Assembly: GCF_002844235.1 (NCBI RefSeq)
Contig: NZ_PGTS01000003.1
Location: forward strand, 372,001 to 436,000
Reading direction: 5' to 3'
DNA length: 64,000 nucleotides
Origin: Thalassospira povalilytica
GTDB lineage: Bacteria; Pseudomonadota; Alphaproteobacteria; Rhodospirillales; Thalassospiraceae
Part shown: piece by piece, positions 8,860 through 17,612 of the stretch
How positions within the stretch are numbered: position 1 is the first letter of the stretch
How the letters are laid out: the number at the start of each line of letters is the position of its first letter
Notes under the pieces: generated by a model
Database searches by the model: none
The model's input: the letters and a program-made list of their open reading frames with translations, nothing else
Told to the model about the DNA's origin: nothing
Made by a program: the position numbers and the translations under genes

Positions 8860-9678
8860 CTATTGTTGTGATTGCGCGATGATGACTGTTACATCCAAAT
8901 TTTCGTTCGCGCCACCAGTATGTACACCCCGTATAGGTGTTGCCACCTGGCCATCAAGTCCAGCCCCGAGACGAATATAATAATCGGTCGGGCAGCACCG
9001 GTTTGCCGGGTCAAACCCGACCCATCCGAAGTCAGGAAGATACAATTCCGCCCAGGCGTGGGATGCCTCGTGTGGGTTGCCATCCTGATCGGCAAACAGA
9101 TATCCCGACACATAACGTGCAGGAATGTCCAGATGCCGGGCGGCCGAAATCAGAACATGGGCGTGGTCCTGACAAACCCCCTTGCCGTCGGCCAATGCAT
9201 CGGCGGCGGTTGTATGCACATGGGTTGAGCCCGGTGCATATTCGATGGCATCCGATATTGCCCCGGCCAGGGCATGCGCGCGATCAAGAAGCGGCACATC
9301 CTTGGTCTTTTTGGCGACCTTGTCGGCCAGTTTGCGGATGGCTGCACTGGATTTGGTCATTGGTGTGGTGCGCAGGAACACCCCCGGAAAGGCGCGTTCC
9401 TTGTGGCCGCGCAAAACACCGGCGGTGTCGGTTGTTTCCACTTCGCCGCGAACCACAATCTCGATTGCGTCGACCGGGCCGCCAGCGGTAAGCGTGCTGA
9501 TGACATCGCCATTGCCATCGGTGAATTCCGATCCGATCACACATCCTTCGGCGGTGATTGACCAGTTCAGGATCTTTTGCCCGTCAAACTGCGCCGGGGT
9601 GAGTTTGAGGCTTTGCACGACGTGACGTGCGGGCATTTCATAGCGGTAATTGGTTCTGTGTTCGACCGTCAGGCGCAT
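8860..9678 (-). CDS. Transglutaminase-like cysteine peptidase of the Anbu operon
   Basis: From the ATG at 9678, which leaves a 1-nt gap after the alpha-E stop, the protein starts MRLTVEHRTNYRYEMPARHV, the N-terminal domain usual for bacterial transglutaminase-like proteins. The catalytic triad is visible: Cys in GKGVCQDHAHV, His in ASHAWAELYLP and Asp in GFDPANR. Length is 272 residues with no signal peptide. Members of this family act as proteases or amidases on unknown substrates. Tight coupling upstream and a 16-bp gap before Anbu mean they are co-expressed. An upstream in-frame ATG would overlap the previous gene heavily and is rejected. Confidence 0.9.
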   Translation of the reverse strand: MRLTVEHRTNYRYEMPARHVVQSLKLTPAQFDGQKILNWSITAEGCVIGSEFTDGNGDVISTLTAGGPVDAIEIVVRGEVETTDTAGVLRGHKERAFPGVFLRTTPMTKSSAAIRKLADKVAKKTKDVPLLDRAHALAGAISDAIEYAPGSTHVHTTAADALADGKGVCQDHAHVLISAARHLDIPARYVSGYLFADQDGNPHEASHAWAELYLPDFGWVGFDPANRCCPTDYYIRLGAGLDGQVATPIRGVHTGGANENLDVTVIIAQSQQ

Positions 9679-9679
9679 C

Positions 9680-10627
9680 TTATTGCCCCCCGAAATAATA
9701 GGCGTCGGCAATGGCGTTGGACAGCGCACCATTGCGGGCCTGAAAATCATTGAGGAATTCATGCAGCCCGGTCGAAAAGATTTCGTCCATTTCGCTTTGA
9801 GTCAGAAGCGAATACATCTCGACCGCCTGCCCGTGCACCGGGTGGCGTTGGCCATAATGGCGCGCCAGCCGTTCCAGATGCTGGGTGATCTGTTCCGCAC
9901 AATGGGCAAGGGACCGCGGACTGAACGGATTAAGGATCAAAAAATGCGCGATCCGGTGCGGTGAATAATCATCGCGATAAACCCAGTGGAACGCACGCAG
10001 CGACGATGCCGCCCGCAAAACGGTCGTCCATTGATAGTTATCCACACCATCGCCGACCATGCTGGTTTCGGGCAGAAGCACGTAATATTTCACGTCCAGA
10101 AGGCGGGCAGTGTTATCGGCACGTTCGATGAAAGTGCCCAGACGGATAAAATCATATCCGTCATTACGCAAAATGGTCGAATCCGTTGCCCCGCGAAACA
10201 ACGCGCCCTGCTTTTTGACCCAGTCGATGAATTCCGGCAGTTCATTCTTGGCCAGATTGTGCATCGACGGACGGCGAAGCTCCATCAGCGCGTTGTTCAG
10301 TGCTTCCCACATTTCTGCGGTGATCGCGGTACGCATGGCGCGTGCATTGGCGCGCGCATATTCAAAACAATTGATGATTGATGACGGGTTGTCCCGATTG
10401 AAAATCAGGTAATTGGCGACTTCTTCCTGGCGCAACGGCGCATCGGGATCATATCCCGCCATGCAGCCGGACGCCGAAAGAACCGATTCCCATTCGGACC
10501 GGTTGCCATCGCCAACAGCAGGCATCAGCGCCATGCGATAGCCCATCTCCATCAGGCGGGCCATGTTTTCGGCCCGTTCAACATATCTCGACAGCCAGAA
10601 AAGGTTGTCTGCGGTACGGCTAAGCAT
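9680..10627 (-). CDS. Alpha-E domain protein of the Anbu operon
   Basis: A 315-residue all-helical protein beginning MLSRTADNLFWLSRYVERAEN, the hallmark of the alpha-E family (COG2307). Repeated E/R-rich helices follow, including GTFIERADNTARLLDVKYY and FHWVYRDDYSPHRIAHFL. No enzymatic activity is assigned to this family. It is nearly always beside a circularly permuted ATP-grasp enzyme and a transglutaminase-like protein, as here. A good ribosome-binding site (AAGGG) precedes the start, and the upstream ATP-grasp gene ends 19 bp before. A scaffold or carrier role for the ATP-grasp enzyme is inferred. Confidence 0.9.
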   Translation of the reverse strand: MLSRTADNLFWLSRYVERAENMARLMEMGYRMALMPAVGDGNRSEWESVLSASGCMAGYDPDAPLRQEEVANYLIFNRDNPSSIINCFEYARANARAMRTAITAEMWEALNNALMELRRPSMHNLAKNELPEFIDWVKKQGALFRGATDSTILRNDGYDFIRLGTFIERADNTARLLDVKYYVLLPETSMVGDGVDNYQWTTVLRAASSLRAFHWVYRDDYSPHRIAHFLILNPFSPRSLAHCAEQITQHLERLARHYGQRHPVHGQAVEMYSLLTQSEMDEIFSTGLHEFLNDFQARNGALSNAIADAYYFGGQ

Positions 10628-10646
10628 CTTTCAACCCTTTCCCTTG

Positions 10647-12050
10647 TTAATCGCTCATGATCCAGGTGTCCTTGACCCCGCCACCCTGTGACGAGTTCAC
10701 GACAAGCGACCCTTCGCGCAGCGCCACACGGGTCAGACCGCCCGGTGTCAGGCGAATGTCATCGCCAACAAGACAGAAAGGCCGGAAATCGACATGGCGC
10801 GGCGCAATGCCACTTTCAACAAAGGTCGGGCAAGCCGAAAGCGCCAAAGTCGGCTGGGCGATGAAATCACCCGGATCGGCCTTGATGCGTTCGGCATAGG
10901 CGGCCTGTTCTGCCTTGGTCGATGCGGGTCCGACCAGCATGCCATATCCGCCCGAACCGTGAACTTCCTTGACCACCAGTTCGCCGAGATGCTCAAGCAC
11001 ATATTTCAGGTCATCGGATTTGCCGCACTTCCAGGTCGGAACGTTATTAAGGATCGGTTCTTGCCCCAGATAGAAACGGATCATATCGGGCACATAGGTA
11101 TAAACCGCCTTGTCATCGGCGACCCCGGCACCCGGTGCGGAGCAAATGGCAACCCCGCCTGATCGATAGACATTCATAAGTCCCGGCACGCCAAGCACCG
11201 AGTCCGGTCGGAAGCACAGCGGATCGATATAGGCATCATCAATGCGGCGGTAAATCACATCAACCCGGGCCGGGCCGCGTGTGGTGCGCATGTAAACGCG
11301 GTCTTCCGATACAAACAGATCCTGTCCTTCCACCAGCTCGACCCCCATCTGGTCGGCCAGGAATGAATGTTCGTAATAGGCGCTGTTCATTGCGCCCGGT
11401 GTCAGGACAACAATATTGGGATCGCGGTCGCATTTGGGCGGTGCGATGCTTTTCAGGGTTTTGAGCAACATGTCCGGATAGCTTTCAACCGGCTCGATAC
11501 GCAGGTTTTTGAAAAGCTCCGGGAACATCCGCATCATGATTTCGCGGTTTTCAAGCATGTAGGACACCCCGGACGGGGTGCGGCAGTTATCTTCAAGCAC
11601 ATAGAAATCTTCGGGGCCGGTGCGGACAATGTCGACGCCGACGATGTGACTATAGACCTTGCGCGGTGGATCAATCCCGATTACGGCCGGTTCAAAGGCG
11701 TCATTTTTAAACACCAGATCAGCGGGAATGATCCCGGCCTTGATGATTTCGGCATTGTGGTAAACGTCATAGAGAAACGTGTTGAGTGCCCGGGCGCGCT
11801 GTTTGACACCACGATCGAGCTTGCGCCATTCGCTTGATGTAAAAATGCGCGGGATCAGATCGAACGGGATTAACCGTTCCGGGTCACCGCCTTCGCCATA
11901 GACGGCAAAGGTAATGCCGATTTTGCGAAACAGCGTTTCAGCTTCAAGGCGCTTCTGTTCGAGGACCTCGGGGCCGTTTGCTTCCATCCAGTCAACCAGC
12001 GCGCGATAAGGTTCGCGAACCTGGTCGTCCATCGTCATCTCGTTGAACAT
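10647..12050 (-). CDS. Circularly permuted ATP-grasp type 2 protein of the Anbu operon
   Basis: A 467-residue protein of COG2308. Family signatures are PEDFYVLEDNCRTPSGVSYMLENR, here split as YVLEDNCRTPSGVSY plus MLENR, then GPARVDVIYRRIDDAYIDPL and VVKEVHGSGGYGMLVGP, the nucleotide-binding loop region. ATP-grasp enzymes ligate a carboxylate to an amine via acyl phosphate, so this is the probable peptide- or amide-forming member of the system whose product Anbu or the transglutaminase-like protein could process. The start at 12050 has AAGGGGAG upstream. It is the first gene of the four-gene operon. Confidence 0.9.
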   Translation of the reverse strand: MFNEMTMDDQVREPYRALVDWMEANGPEVLEQKRLEAETLFRKIGITFAVYGEGGDPERLIPFDLIPRIFTSSEWRKLDRGVKQRARALNTFLYDVYHNAEIIKAGIIPADLVFKNDAFEPAVIGIDPPRKVYSHIVGVDIVRTGPEDFYVLEDNCRTPSGVSYMLENREIMMRMFPELFKNLRIEPVESYPDMLLKTLKSIAPPKCDRDPNIVVLTPGAMNSAYYEHSFLADQMGVELVEGQDLFVSEDRVYMRTTRGPARVDVIYRRIDDAYIDPLCFRPDSVLGVPGLMNVYRSGGVAICSAPGAGVADDKAVYTYVPDMIRFYLGQEPILNNVPTWKCGKSDDLKYVLEHLGELVVKEVHGSGGYGMLVGPASTKAEQAAYAERIKADPGDFIAQPTLALSACPTFVESGIAPRHVDFRPFCLVGDDIRLTPGGLTRVALREGSLVVNSSQGGGVKDTWIMSD

Positions 12051-12189
12051 GCATACTCCCCTTATTTACCTTTCGATTAAAGGCGTCCGGGGGTGGCATG
12101 GTCAAGGATGTTCAGGGTTGAAATGGCATATTTTTCGGCAAAAATTTGTTGTGCTGAAAAAATAAACTCGGTGCCCGGGGTGTTTGGTC

Positions 12190-12218
12190 AAAAAACGGGC
12201 GGACTTGGCGTCCGCCCG
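12190..12218 (-). terminator. Rho-independent terminator after cobM
   Basis: On the minus strand CGGGCGGAC and GTCCGCCCG pair over 9 bp around a 5-nt loop, followed by UUUUUU. It ends the cbiX-cobM operon and separates it from the Anbu operon. Confidence 0.9.
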
Positions 12219-12225
12219 GTCGGTG

Positions 12226-12987
12226 TCATGCCTTGGCCGGGCGCAACACATGGGTATGGTCGGCGGCATAAAGCCGGGAATCGGTGAAATCCTTTCGTCC
12301 GAACACTTCACCGACCATGATAAGTGCCGTGCGGGTAATGCCGCTTCCTTTGACCTTGGCGCGGATGTCACCAAGGGTGCCAAAGATATATTGCTGATCG
12401 GGCCAGGTGGCGCGATAGGCAATCACCACCGGGCATTCTTCCCCGTAATGCGGGGTCAGATCGCGCACCACATTGGCCAGGTTGTTGATCGAAAGATGCA
12501 CGGCAAGGGTGGCCCGTGCTTTACCAAGTTCGGCAAGACTTTCGCCATCAGGCATCGCCGATGACCGCATGGCGGTACGGGTCAGGATCACGGTTTGCGA
12601 AATATCGGGCAGGGTCAGTTCCGCACCGATTTCAGCCGCGACCGCGGCATAGGCCGACACACCCGGGGTGATGTCATAGGGGATGCCAAGATCATCCAGA
12701 CGACGGATCTGTTCGGCAATTGCCCCGTAAATTGACGGGTCGCCGGAATGCACACGTGCCACGTCCTGGCCCTTGGCATGGGCTGTTTCAATTTCGGCGA
12801 TGATTTCATCAAGATGCATCGAGGCGGTATCAATCACACGTGCGCCTTCTGGTGCGCTTGTGACGATTTCTTCGGGTACCAGCGATCCGGCATAAAGACA
12901 GACCGGGCATTTTTCAATCAGACGCAAACCGCGTACGGTGATCAGGTCCGGGGCACCGGGGCCGGCGCCAATAAAATGAACAGTCAT
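12226..12987 (-). CDS. cobM: Precorrin-4 / cobalt-precorrin-4 C11-methyltransferase
   Basis: Transfers a methyl group from SAM to C11 of the corrin precursor. VHFIGAGPGAPDLITVRG is the SAM-binding N-terminus of the tetrapyrrole methylase family; YAGSLVPEEI, VARVHSGDPSIYGAI and DITPGVSAYAAVAAEIGAELTLP (in part) are CobM/CbiF signatures. The start ATG at 12987 overlaps the previous stop by one base (TAATG), which implies translational coupling, so the longer in-frame extension is rejected. Length is 253 residues. Because cbiX, cbiG and cbiD are nearby, the natural substrate may carry cobalt (CbiF role). Confidence 0.93.
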   Translation of the reverse strand: MTVHFIGAGPGAPDLITVRGLRLIEKCPVCLYAGSLVPEEIVTSAPEGARVIDTASMHLDEIIAEIETAHAKGQDVARVHSGDPSIYGAIAEQIRRLDDLGIPYDITPGVSAYAAVAAEIGAELTLPDISQTVILTRTAMRSSAMPDGESLAELGKARATLAVHLSINNLANVVRDLTPHYGEECPVVIAYRATWPDQQYIFGTLGDIRAKVKGSGITRTALIMVGEVFGRKDFTDSRLYAADHTHVLRPAKA

Positions 12988-14912
12988 TATTCTGCCTTGT
13001 CGTTTTTCGAGGTACTGAGAACCGGCGCCTTGGCCGCATCCGGGCCCTTTTTGGCATAGCCGCGCGGGGTATAAACCCATTCATTTTCACCGCGCGTGAT
13101 GTGGCGGCTGTTGCTTGATCCGACCAGAACCGTGGTCAGCATATCCACCATGTCGACTTCAAGTTTCGAAAGCGGAACGACTGTGATTTCCTCGTCCGGG
13201 CGGCCCAGCTGACGGCCAAGAACCACCGGGGTATCGGCTGGTCGGTGTTCAAGCAGGATATCACGGGCAACGGCCAGCAAGTCGCGGCGGCGTTTGGATA
13301 CCGGGTTATAGAAGGCAATGACAAAGTCACCCTCGCCTGCGGCCTTAAGACGGCGTAGGATATCTTCACGCGGGGTCAAAAGATCCGAGAGCGAAATCGC
13401 ACAGAAATCATGCCCCAGCGGCGCACCAATACGCGATGCCGCAGCCTGAAGGGCGGAAATGCCCGGGGAAACCTGAACCGCAACCCGGTTCCAGTCGGCG
13501 CGATCTTCGCGGTCCAGCAACTCGAACACCAGGGTGGCAAGCGCATAGATACCCGCATCCCCCGATCCGATCAGGGCAACATCCTTGCCGGTTGCAGCCA
13601 GTTCAAGGGCATGGCGCGCACGGGCCTCTTCAGCGCCAAGGTCGGAATGGTGGCAATCCTTGCCATCAATCAGCGATCCCAGCAGATCAAGATACATCTG
13701 ATAACCAACGATATCGGTCGCGCGCCCGATCAGGGCGGTGGCTTCCGGACTGCGCCAGCCGATCTGACCCGGGCCAATGCCGACAATCGACAATTTGCCC
13801 TGTGCCTTGCCAACCTGCTCGGGGATGATGTCATCCTGTGACAGGGCAATGGCACAGGTGGATTTCTTGGTTTTGTGCTTGGGCACGATCAGCTTGCCAT
13901 TCGGGCCGACGGTGGCAAGGGCCGCACCCTCGGCAACGCCGTGACAGCCGGTTTCGGCAAAGACAACATCAGAAGGCGTTACAAGACGATTTGCCTCGGC
14001 TTCAAGGGTTTGGGCATCAAAGAACCGGGCCGGAACGCCAAGACGGCGGGCCAGTTCATGCACAGCCGCTTCGTCGGCCTTAAGGTCAATCGAACTGACA
14101 CAGGCGATGGCCTTCGGGCTCAGGCACTGACCGGCCAGTGTTTCCATGACAAGGTCATAAAGATCGTCAACCGGGCAGCCGCGTTCACAACCAACCCCAA
14201 GGGCAAGAACCGGCGGGTGATAGGTGATTGCGGTTTCTGCGCCATCACTGATCGCATCGTCATCGGCGCCCTCGCGGGCGGTGGCAGTGATCAATACGCT
14301 GCCATCCTCAGATTGGGAAATGGCACTGTTGGTCAGCCAGGCGCTTGATCCTGCTTCGACCTCAATCCGTGCCGATGCGCCAGCCAAAAGGGCGGCGGTG
14401 GCCGGTTTGACAGTTTCGGGCGTACCCAGTTTCCAGCCCGCGGGCGGTTCATCAAGGGCAAGACCCAGCATCGCATCGCCCGGCGTGGTGATTGCAGCAT
14501 TGCCGCCAAGCCGTTCGGCCAGATCACGGGCAAGGCGGTTGCCGCCATGATGCCCGCCCAAAAGCGGGATGAAAGTATCACCGGCTTCGTCAACGGCAAT
14601 GACGGCCGCATCTTGCCACTTGCCTGCCAGAAGCGGCGCAAGGGCGCGGATCAGAATGCCGGCGGCACAGACGCCGATGATCACGTGATCAGATGAAAAA
14701 GTTTGTTGCAGATGTGCAATGGTATCGTCAAAGGCAATATCGACATCCTTGACCGATACGCGGGTGCGCAGGCCATGGACGCTGGCACCCTGAAGGTTGC
14801 TGGCGATTTTGCGCGCGGTCGGAAGGGCGCGCTGCGTCAGGCAAATCACCGCTATCGGGGCAATGGGGTTGGTCGGCAATGCCGGGCTGTTCGAGCTGTT
14901 ATGGGCGGTCAT
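12987..14912 (-). CDS. cobJ: CbiG-CobJ fusion: cobalt-precorrin-5A hydrolase domain plus precorrin-3B C17-methyltransferase
   Basis: About 641 residues. Residues ~1-370 contain a complete CbiG: an N-terminal CbiG_N part (GVCAAGILIRALAPLL, FIPLLGGHHGGN), a variable middle, and a CbiG_C/CobE part (LALGVGCERGCPVDDL, ETGCHGVAEGAAL). From ~372 a tetrapyrrole methylase domain begins with SIVGIGPGQIGWRSPEA and has VALIGSGDAGIYALA, VQVSPGISALQAAA and VIAFYNPVSKRRRDLL, all CobJ/CbiH. The methylase causes C17 methylation with ring contraction; CbiG opens the delta-lactone in the cobalt-containing route. The ATG at 14912 gives an ATGA overlap with cobI and is preferred over the ATG six bases upstream. 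Confidence 0.92.
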   Translation of the reverse strand: MTAHNSSNSPALPTNPIAPIAVICLTQRALPTARKIASNLQGASVHGLRTRVSVKDVDIAFDDTIAHLQQTFSSDHVIIGVCAAGILIRALAPLLAGKWQDAAVIAVDEAGDTFIPLLGGHHGGNRLARDLAERLGGNAAITTPGDAMLGLALDEPPAGWKLGTPETVKPATAALLAGASARIEVEAGSSAWLTNSAISQSEDGSVLITATAREGADDDAISDGAETAITYHPPVLALGVGCERGCPVDDLYDLVMETLAGQCLSPKAIACVSSIDLKADEAAVHELARRLGVPARFFDAQTLEAEANRLVTPSDVVFAETGCHGVAEGAALATVGPNGKLIVPKHKTKKSTCAIALSQDDIIPEQVGKAQGKLSIVGIGPGQIGWRSPEATALIGRATDIVGYQMYLDLLGSLIDGKDCHHSDLGAEEARARHALELAATGKDVALIGSGDAGIYALATLVFELLDREDRADWNRVAVQVSPGISALQAAASRIGAPLGHDFCAISLSDLLTPREDILRRLKAAGEGDFVIAFYNPVSKRRRDLLAVARDILLEHRPADTPVVLGRQLGRPDEEITVVPLSKLEVDMVDMLTTVLVGSSNSRHITRGENEWVYTPRGYAKKGPDAAKAPVLSTSKNDKAE

Positions 14913-15649
14913 CGCCATGCGTCTCCGCGACGGTGGATCAGGATCATGGAAAAATACGGTGCCTTGGCATCAGCCGGAAGATCGGCCAGCGGCACCATTT
15001 TCTGGGTTTCAAGGGTGGCGCGTTCGATGTAGCGCGCCCGGTCTGTCAGGCCAAGCTCGTTGATGACATCGCGCACCTTGGCGAAATGACGGCCAAGCTT
15101 GATGATCGCAGCCGCATCGGTATTGGCAAGCTGGGTGCGCAGGCGATCTGCATCCAGTGGACCGGGGATGACTTGCAAAACGTCGTTCTTGGCGGCAAGC
15201 GGCGCGCCAAGCTGGGCGGCACAGGCCATCATGGAACTGACACCGGGCACGGTTTTGACCGGATATCCGGCCTCGGCCAGGCGACCAAACAGATACATGA
15301 AGCTGCCATAAAAGAACGGATCGCCTTCGCACAGCACGGCTACGGTTTTGCCCGCTGCCAGATATTCGCCAATCTCGATGGCGGCGGTGTCATAGATCGG
15401 GTCGGCGGGTTTGCCCATTTCGATGCGGATGGCAATTTCAATCCGGCCTTCGGGAATGTGCGGATCGACGATCTGGCGGGCCAGACTGACACCGTCTTCC
15501 AGGGCCGGATAGGCAATCACATCGGCCTGTTGCAGGATGTTATAGGCCTTAAGCGTGATCAGATCGGGCTCCCCCGGTCCGATGCCAAGCCCATAGGCGG
15601 TTCCGGCAACCGGAAGGCCGTTTGATGCGGGAAGATCCGCACTGCTCAT
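14909..15649 (-). CDS. cobI: Precorrin-2 / cobalt-factor-II C20-methyltransferase
   Basis: A 246-residue tetrapyrrole methylase. GLGIGPGEPDLITLKAYN is the SAM-binding start, followed by VAVLCEGDPFFYGSFMYL and KTVPGVSSMMACAAQLGAP, specific for the C20 methylases CobI/CbiL. It adds the C20 methyl that is later lost at ring contraction. Both ends overlap neighbours by ATGA: it starts inside the cobL stop and ends inside the next start. The protein is thus made from the same message as CobL and CbiG-CobJ. Cobalt content of its substrate cannot be judged from sequence. Confidence 0.94.
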   Translation of the reverse strand: MSSADLPASNGLPVAGTAYGLGIGPGEPDLITLKAYNILQQADVIAYPALEDGVSLARQIVDPHIPEGRIEIAIRIEMGKPADPIYDTAAIEIGEYLAAGKTVAVLCEGDPFFYGSFMYLFGRLAEAGYPVKTVPGVSSMMACAAQLGAPLAAKNDVLQVIPGPLDADRLRTQLANTDAAAIIKLGRHFAKVRDVINELGLTDRARYIERATLETQKMVPLADLPADAKAPYFSMILIHRRGDAWR

Positions 15650-16899
15650 GCTTTTACTCCGAGGTAATGGGTGACGGGGGCAAGGTTGCTCCAGCCCCTG
15701 AAATTGCCGCGCGGAACCAATCGGGATACCGACAGGCGCGACAGCGTGCCACCGTTTTCATTATAAAATCGTAATAATTGTTCTTCGCCTTCCAGCGTCA
15801 CCGTGTTGGCCACCAGCCGCCCATGTGCAGGAAGCAGTTTCCAGCAGGCTTCAAGCAACCCGTTACTGGTGATCCCGCCGCCAATAAAAATGGCATCAGG
15901 CCTTGGCAAGCGGTCAGCAAAGGCGATTGCATCTTCAATCGTGCTTTGTTCAATGACCAGTCCCGGTACGCCCAGACGAAGCGCATTCTTTTTGATCATT
16001 GCACAACGTTCGGTGTCACGTTCAATCGCCACCGCCTTGCCCTGCAATCGCATCCATTCAATGGAAATCGAACCGCATCCGGCCCCCAGATCCCACAAAA
16101 CACCCCCGGCAAACGGCGCAAGGGAAGAAAGCGTTTGTGCACGGATTTCCGATTTGGTGATCATGCCATCATGAATGAATGCATCATCGGGCAAACCCGG
16201 TCCCATGGGTAACGGATTGGCTTTGGGGCCGGCTTCAAGATCAATCATGATCAGATTAAGCGGATCGACCGATTTGACATCAGGCATCGAAGTGGCGGTT
16301 GATTGCCAGGTACGTGCCGTCTGGGTGGTAATCCGTTCTTCGGGGCCGCCAAGGCGTTCGCAAACCGACATGCGGCTTTGATCAAAACCGGCTTCGCACA
16401 GCATGACCGCGACCAGTGCCGGGGTTGATCCGTCGGCACTTAGTGCAATCAGTTTGCCATGCGGGCGCAAATGGGCGCGCAGGGTTTCGGGTTCCCGTCC
16501 GTGCAGGGTAATCACATCGCATTCCGCCAATGGCCAGCCAAGCCGCGATGCGGCCAGTGAAATGCTTGATGGGGACGGGATCGCATATATCGGTTCGGGT
16601 CCGAAATATTTAATCAGCGTATTGCCAACCCCGAAATACATCGGATCGCCACTGGCCAGAACCACAGGGTTCTGATCAAGGCAATCTTCGATCAGCGGCA
16701 GGTTGGCTTCAAATGGTGTGATCCATTTGTTTTGGGTTGCGGTGTTGGACCCGGGCAACATGGCAATATGGCGCGTACCGCCAAAAATGATGTTGGCATT
16801 TTCAATGATTTTGCGCGCTATCGGTGACAGGCCGTCATAGCCGTCTTCACCAATGCCGATTACCGTGATGCGCCCTTTAAGCGGGGATTGTTCATTCAT
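15646..16899 (-). CDS. cobL: Precorrin-6Y C5,15-methyltransferase (decarboxylating), CbiE-CbiT fusion
   Basis: A 417-residue two-domain enzyme. The N-terminal ~200 residues are the CbiE methylase (ITVIGIGEDGYDGL, VVLASGDPMYFGVGNTL, PSPSSISLAASRLGW). The C-terminal ~210 residues are the CbiT methylase/decarboxylase with SAM motif LWDLGAGCGSISIEWM and PDAIFIGGG. It methylates C5 and C15 and removes the ring-C acetate carboxylate. It overlaps cobH upstream and cobI downstream by ATGA. The fused form is usual in aerobic-route organisms but occurs in both pathway types. Confidence 0.95.
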   Translation of the reverse strand: MNEQSPLKGRITVIGIGEDGYDGLSPIARKIIENANIIFGGTRHIAMLPGSNTATQNKWITPFEANLPLIEDCLDQNPVVLASGDPMYFGVGNTLIKYFGPEPIYAIPSPSSISLAASRLGWPLAECDVITLHGREPETLRAHLRPHGKLIALSADGSTPALVAVMLCEAGFDQSRMSVCERLGGPEERITTQTARTWQSTATSMPDVKSVDPLNLIMIDLEAGPKANPLPMGPGLPDDAFIHDGMITKSEIRAQTLSSLAPFAGGVLWDLGAGCGSISIEWMRLQGKAVAIERDTERCAMIKKNALRLGVPGLVIEQSTIEDAIAFADRLPRPDAIFIGGGITSNGLLEACWKLLPAHGRLVANTVTLEGEEQLLRFYNENGGTLSRLSVSRLVPRGNFRGWSNLAPVTHYLGVKA

Positions 16900-17579
16900 G
16901 ACAGGCCCGCCTTCTTGCGATCAAGGGTGCCATCGGGTGTCGTTTCGTCATCGCGCGCCAGACGCGCCAGTGCATTGACGGTGGCGGCGGTCACCGCACT
17001 GCCGCCAAACCGGCCGCGCAAGGTGACAAAGGGAATATCCCCGGCATGTTCGATCAGGGCATCCTTGCTTTCAGCCGCCCCGACAAATCCGACCGGCATG
17101 CCGATGAGTGCGGCGGGCTTGGGCAGTCGGCCATTATGAATGGCTTCGAGCAGATGGAAAAGGGCGGTGGGCGCATTGCCGATCGCGATTATTGCGCCTT
17201 CGATATGATCTGTCCATGCCTCGACCGCGGCGGCAGAACGGGTGGTGCCAAGCTGGGCTGCAAGGCCGTGGGTATCACCATCATTCAAGGTGCACAAAAC
17301 CGGGTTTTCCGCGGGCAAAAGGCGGGAAATGATGCCATGGCGGACCATTTCCGCATCACAAAGGACGGGTTTGCCTGTTCTTAATGCCTGTGTGGCGGCT
17401 CCACACAGATCACCAGCAAAGGTAATCTGACCCGCCATTTCGACCATGCCACAGGCATGGATGATACGGATGGCAACAGGACGCTCGGTCTCTGAAAAGC
17501 GCGCAAGGTCTGCCTCGGCCTCGATCGTGGCAAAGCTTTTGGCATAGATTTCCTGCGGATCACGCAGATAGTCAAACAT
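16896..17579 (-). CDS. cobH: Precorrin-8X methylmutase
   Basis: A 227-residue CobH/CbiC enzyme that moves the C11 methyl to C12, giving hydrogenobyrinic or cobyrinic acid. RDPQEIYAKSFATIEAEA at the N-terminus, RIIHACGMVEMAGQI with the catalytic His, LCDAEMVRHGI and the C-terminal GMPVGFVGAAESKDAL are family signatures. AAGG lies about 10 bp upstream of the ATG. It starts 33 bp after cbiX and ends in an ATGA overlap with cobL. No unusual features. Confidence 0.95.
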   Translation of the reverse strand: MFDYLRDPQEIYAKSFATIEAEADLARFSETERPVAIRIIHACGMVEMAGQITFAGDLCGAATQALRTGKPVLCDAEMVRHGIISRLLPAENPVLCTLNDGDTHGLAAQLGTTRSAAAVEAWTDHIEGAIIAIGNAPTALFHLLEAIHNGRLPKPAALIGMPVGFVGAAESKDALIEHAGDIPFVTLRGRFGGSAVTAATVNALARLARDDETTPDGTLDRKKAGLS

Positions 17580-17612
17580 TGCCGCGCCTTTCAGAACTCG
17601 GGGATCGACCGG

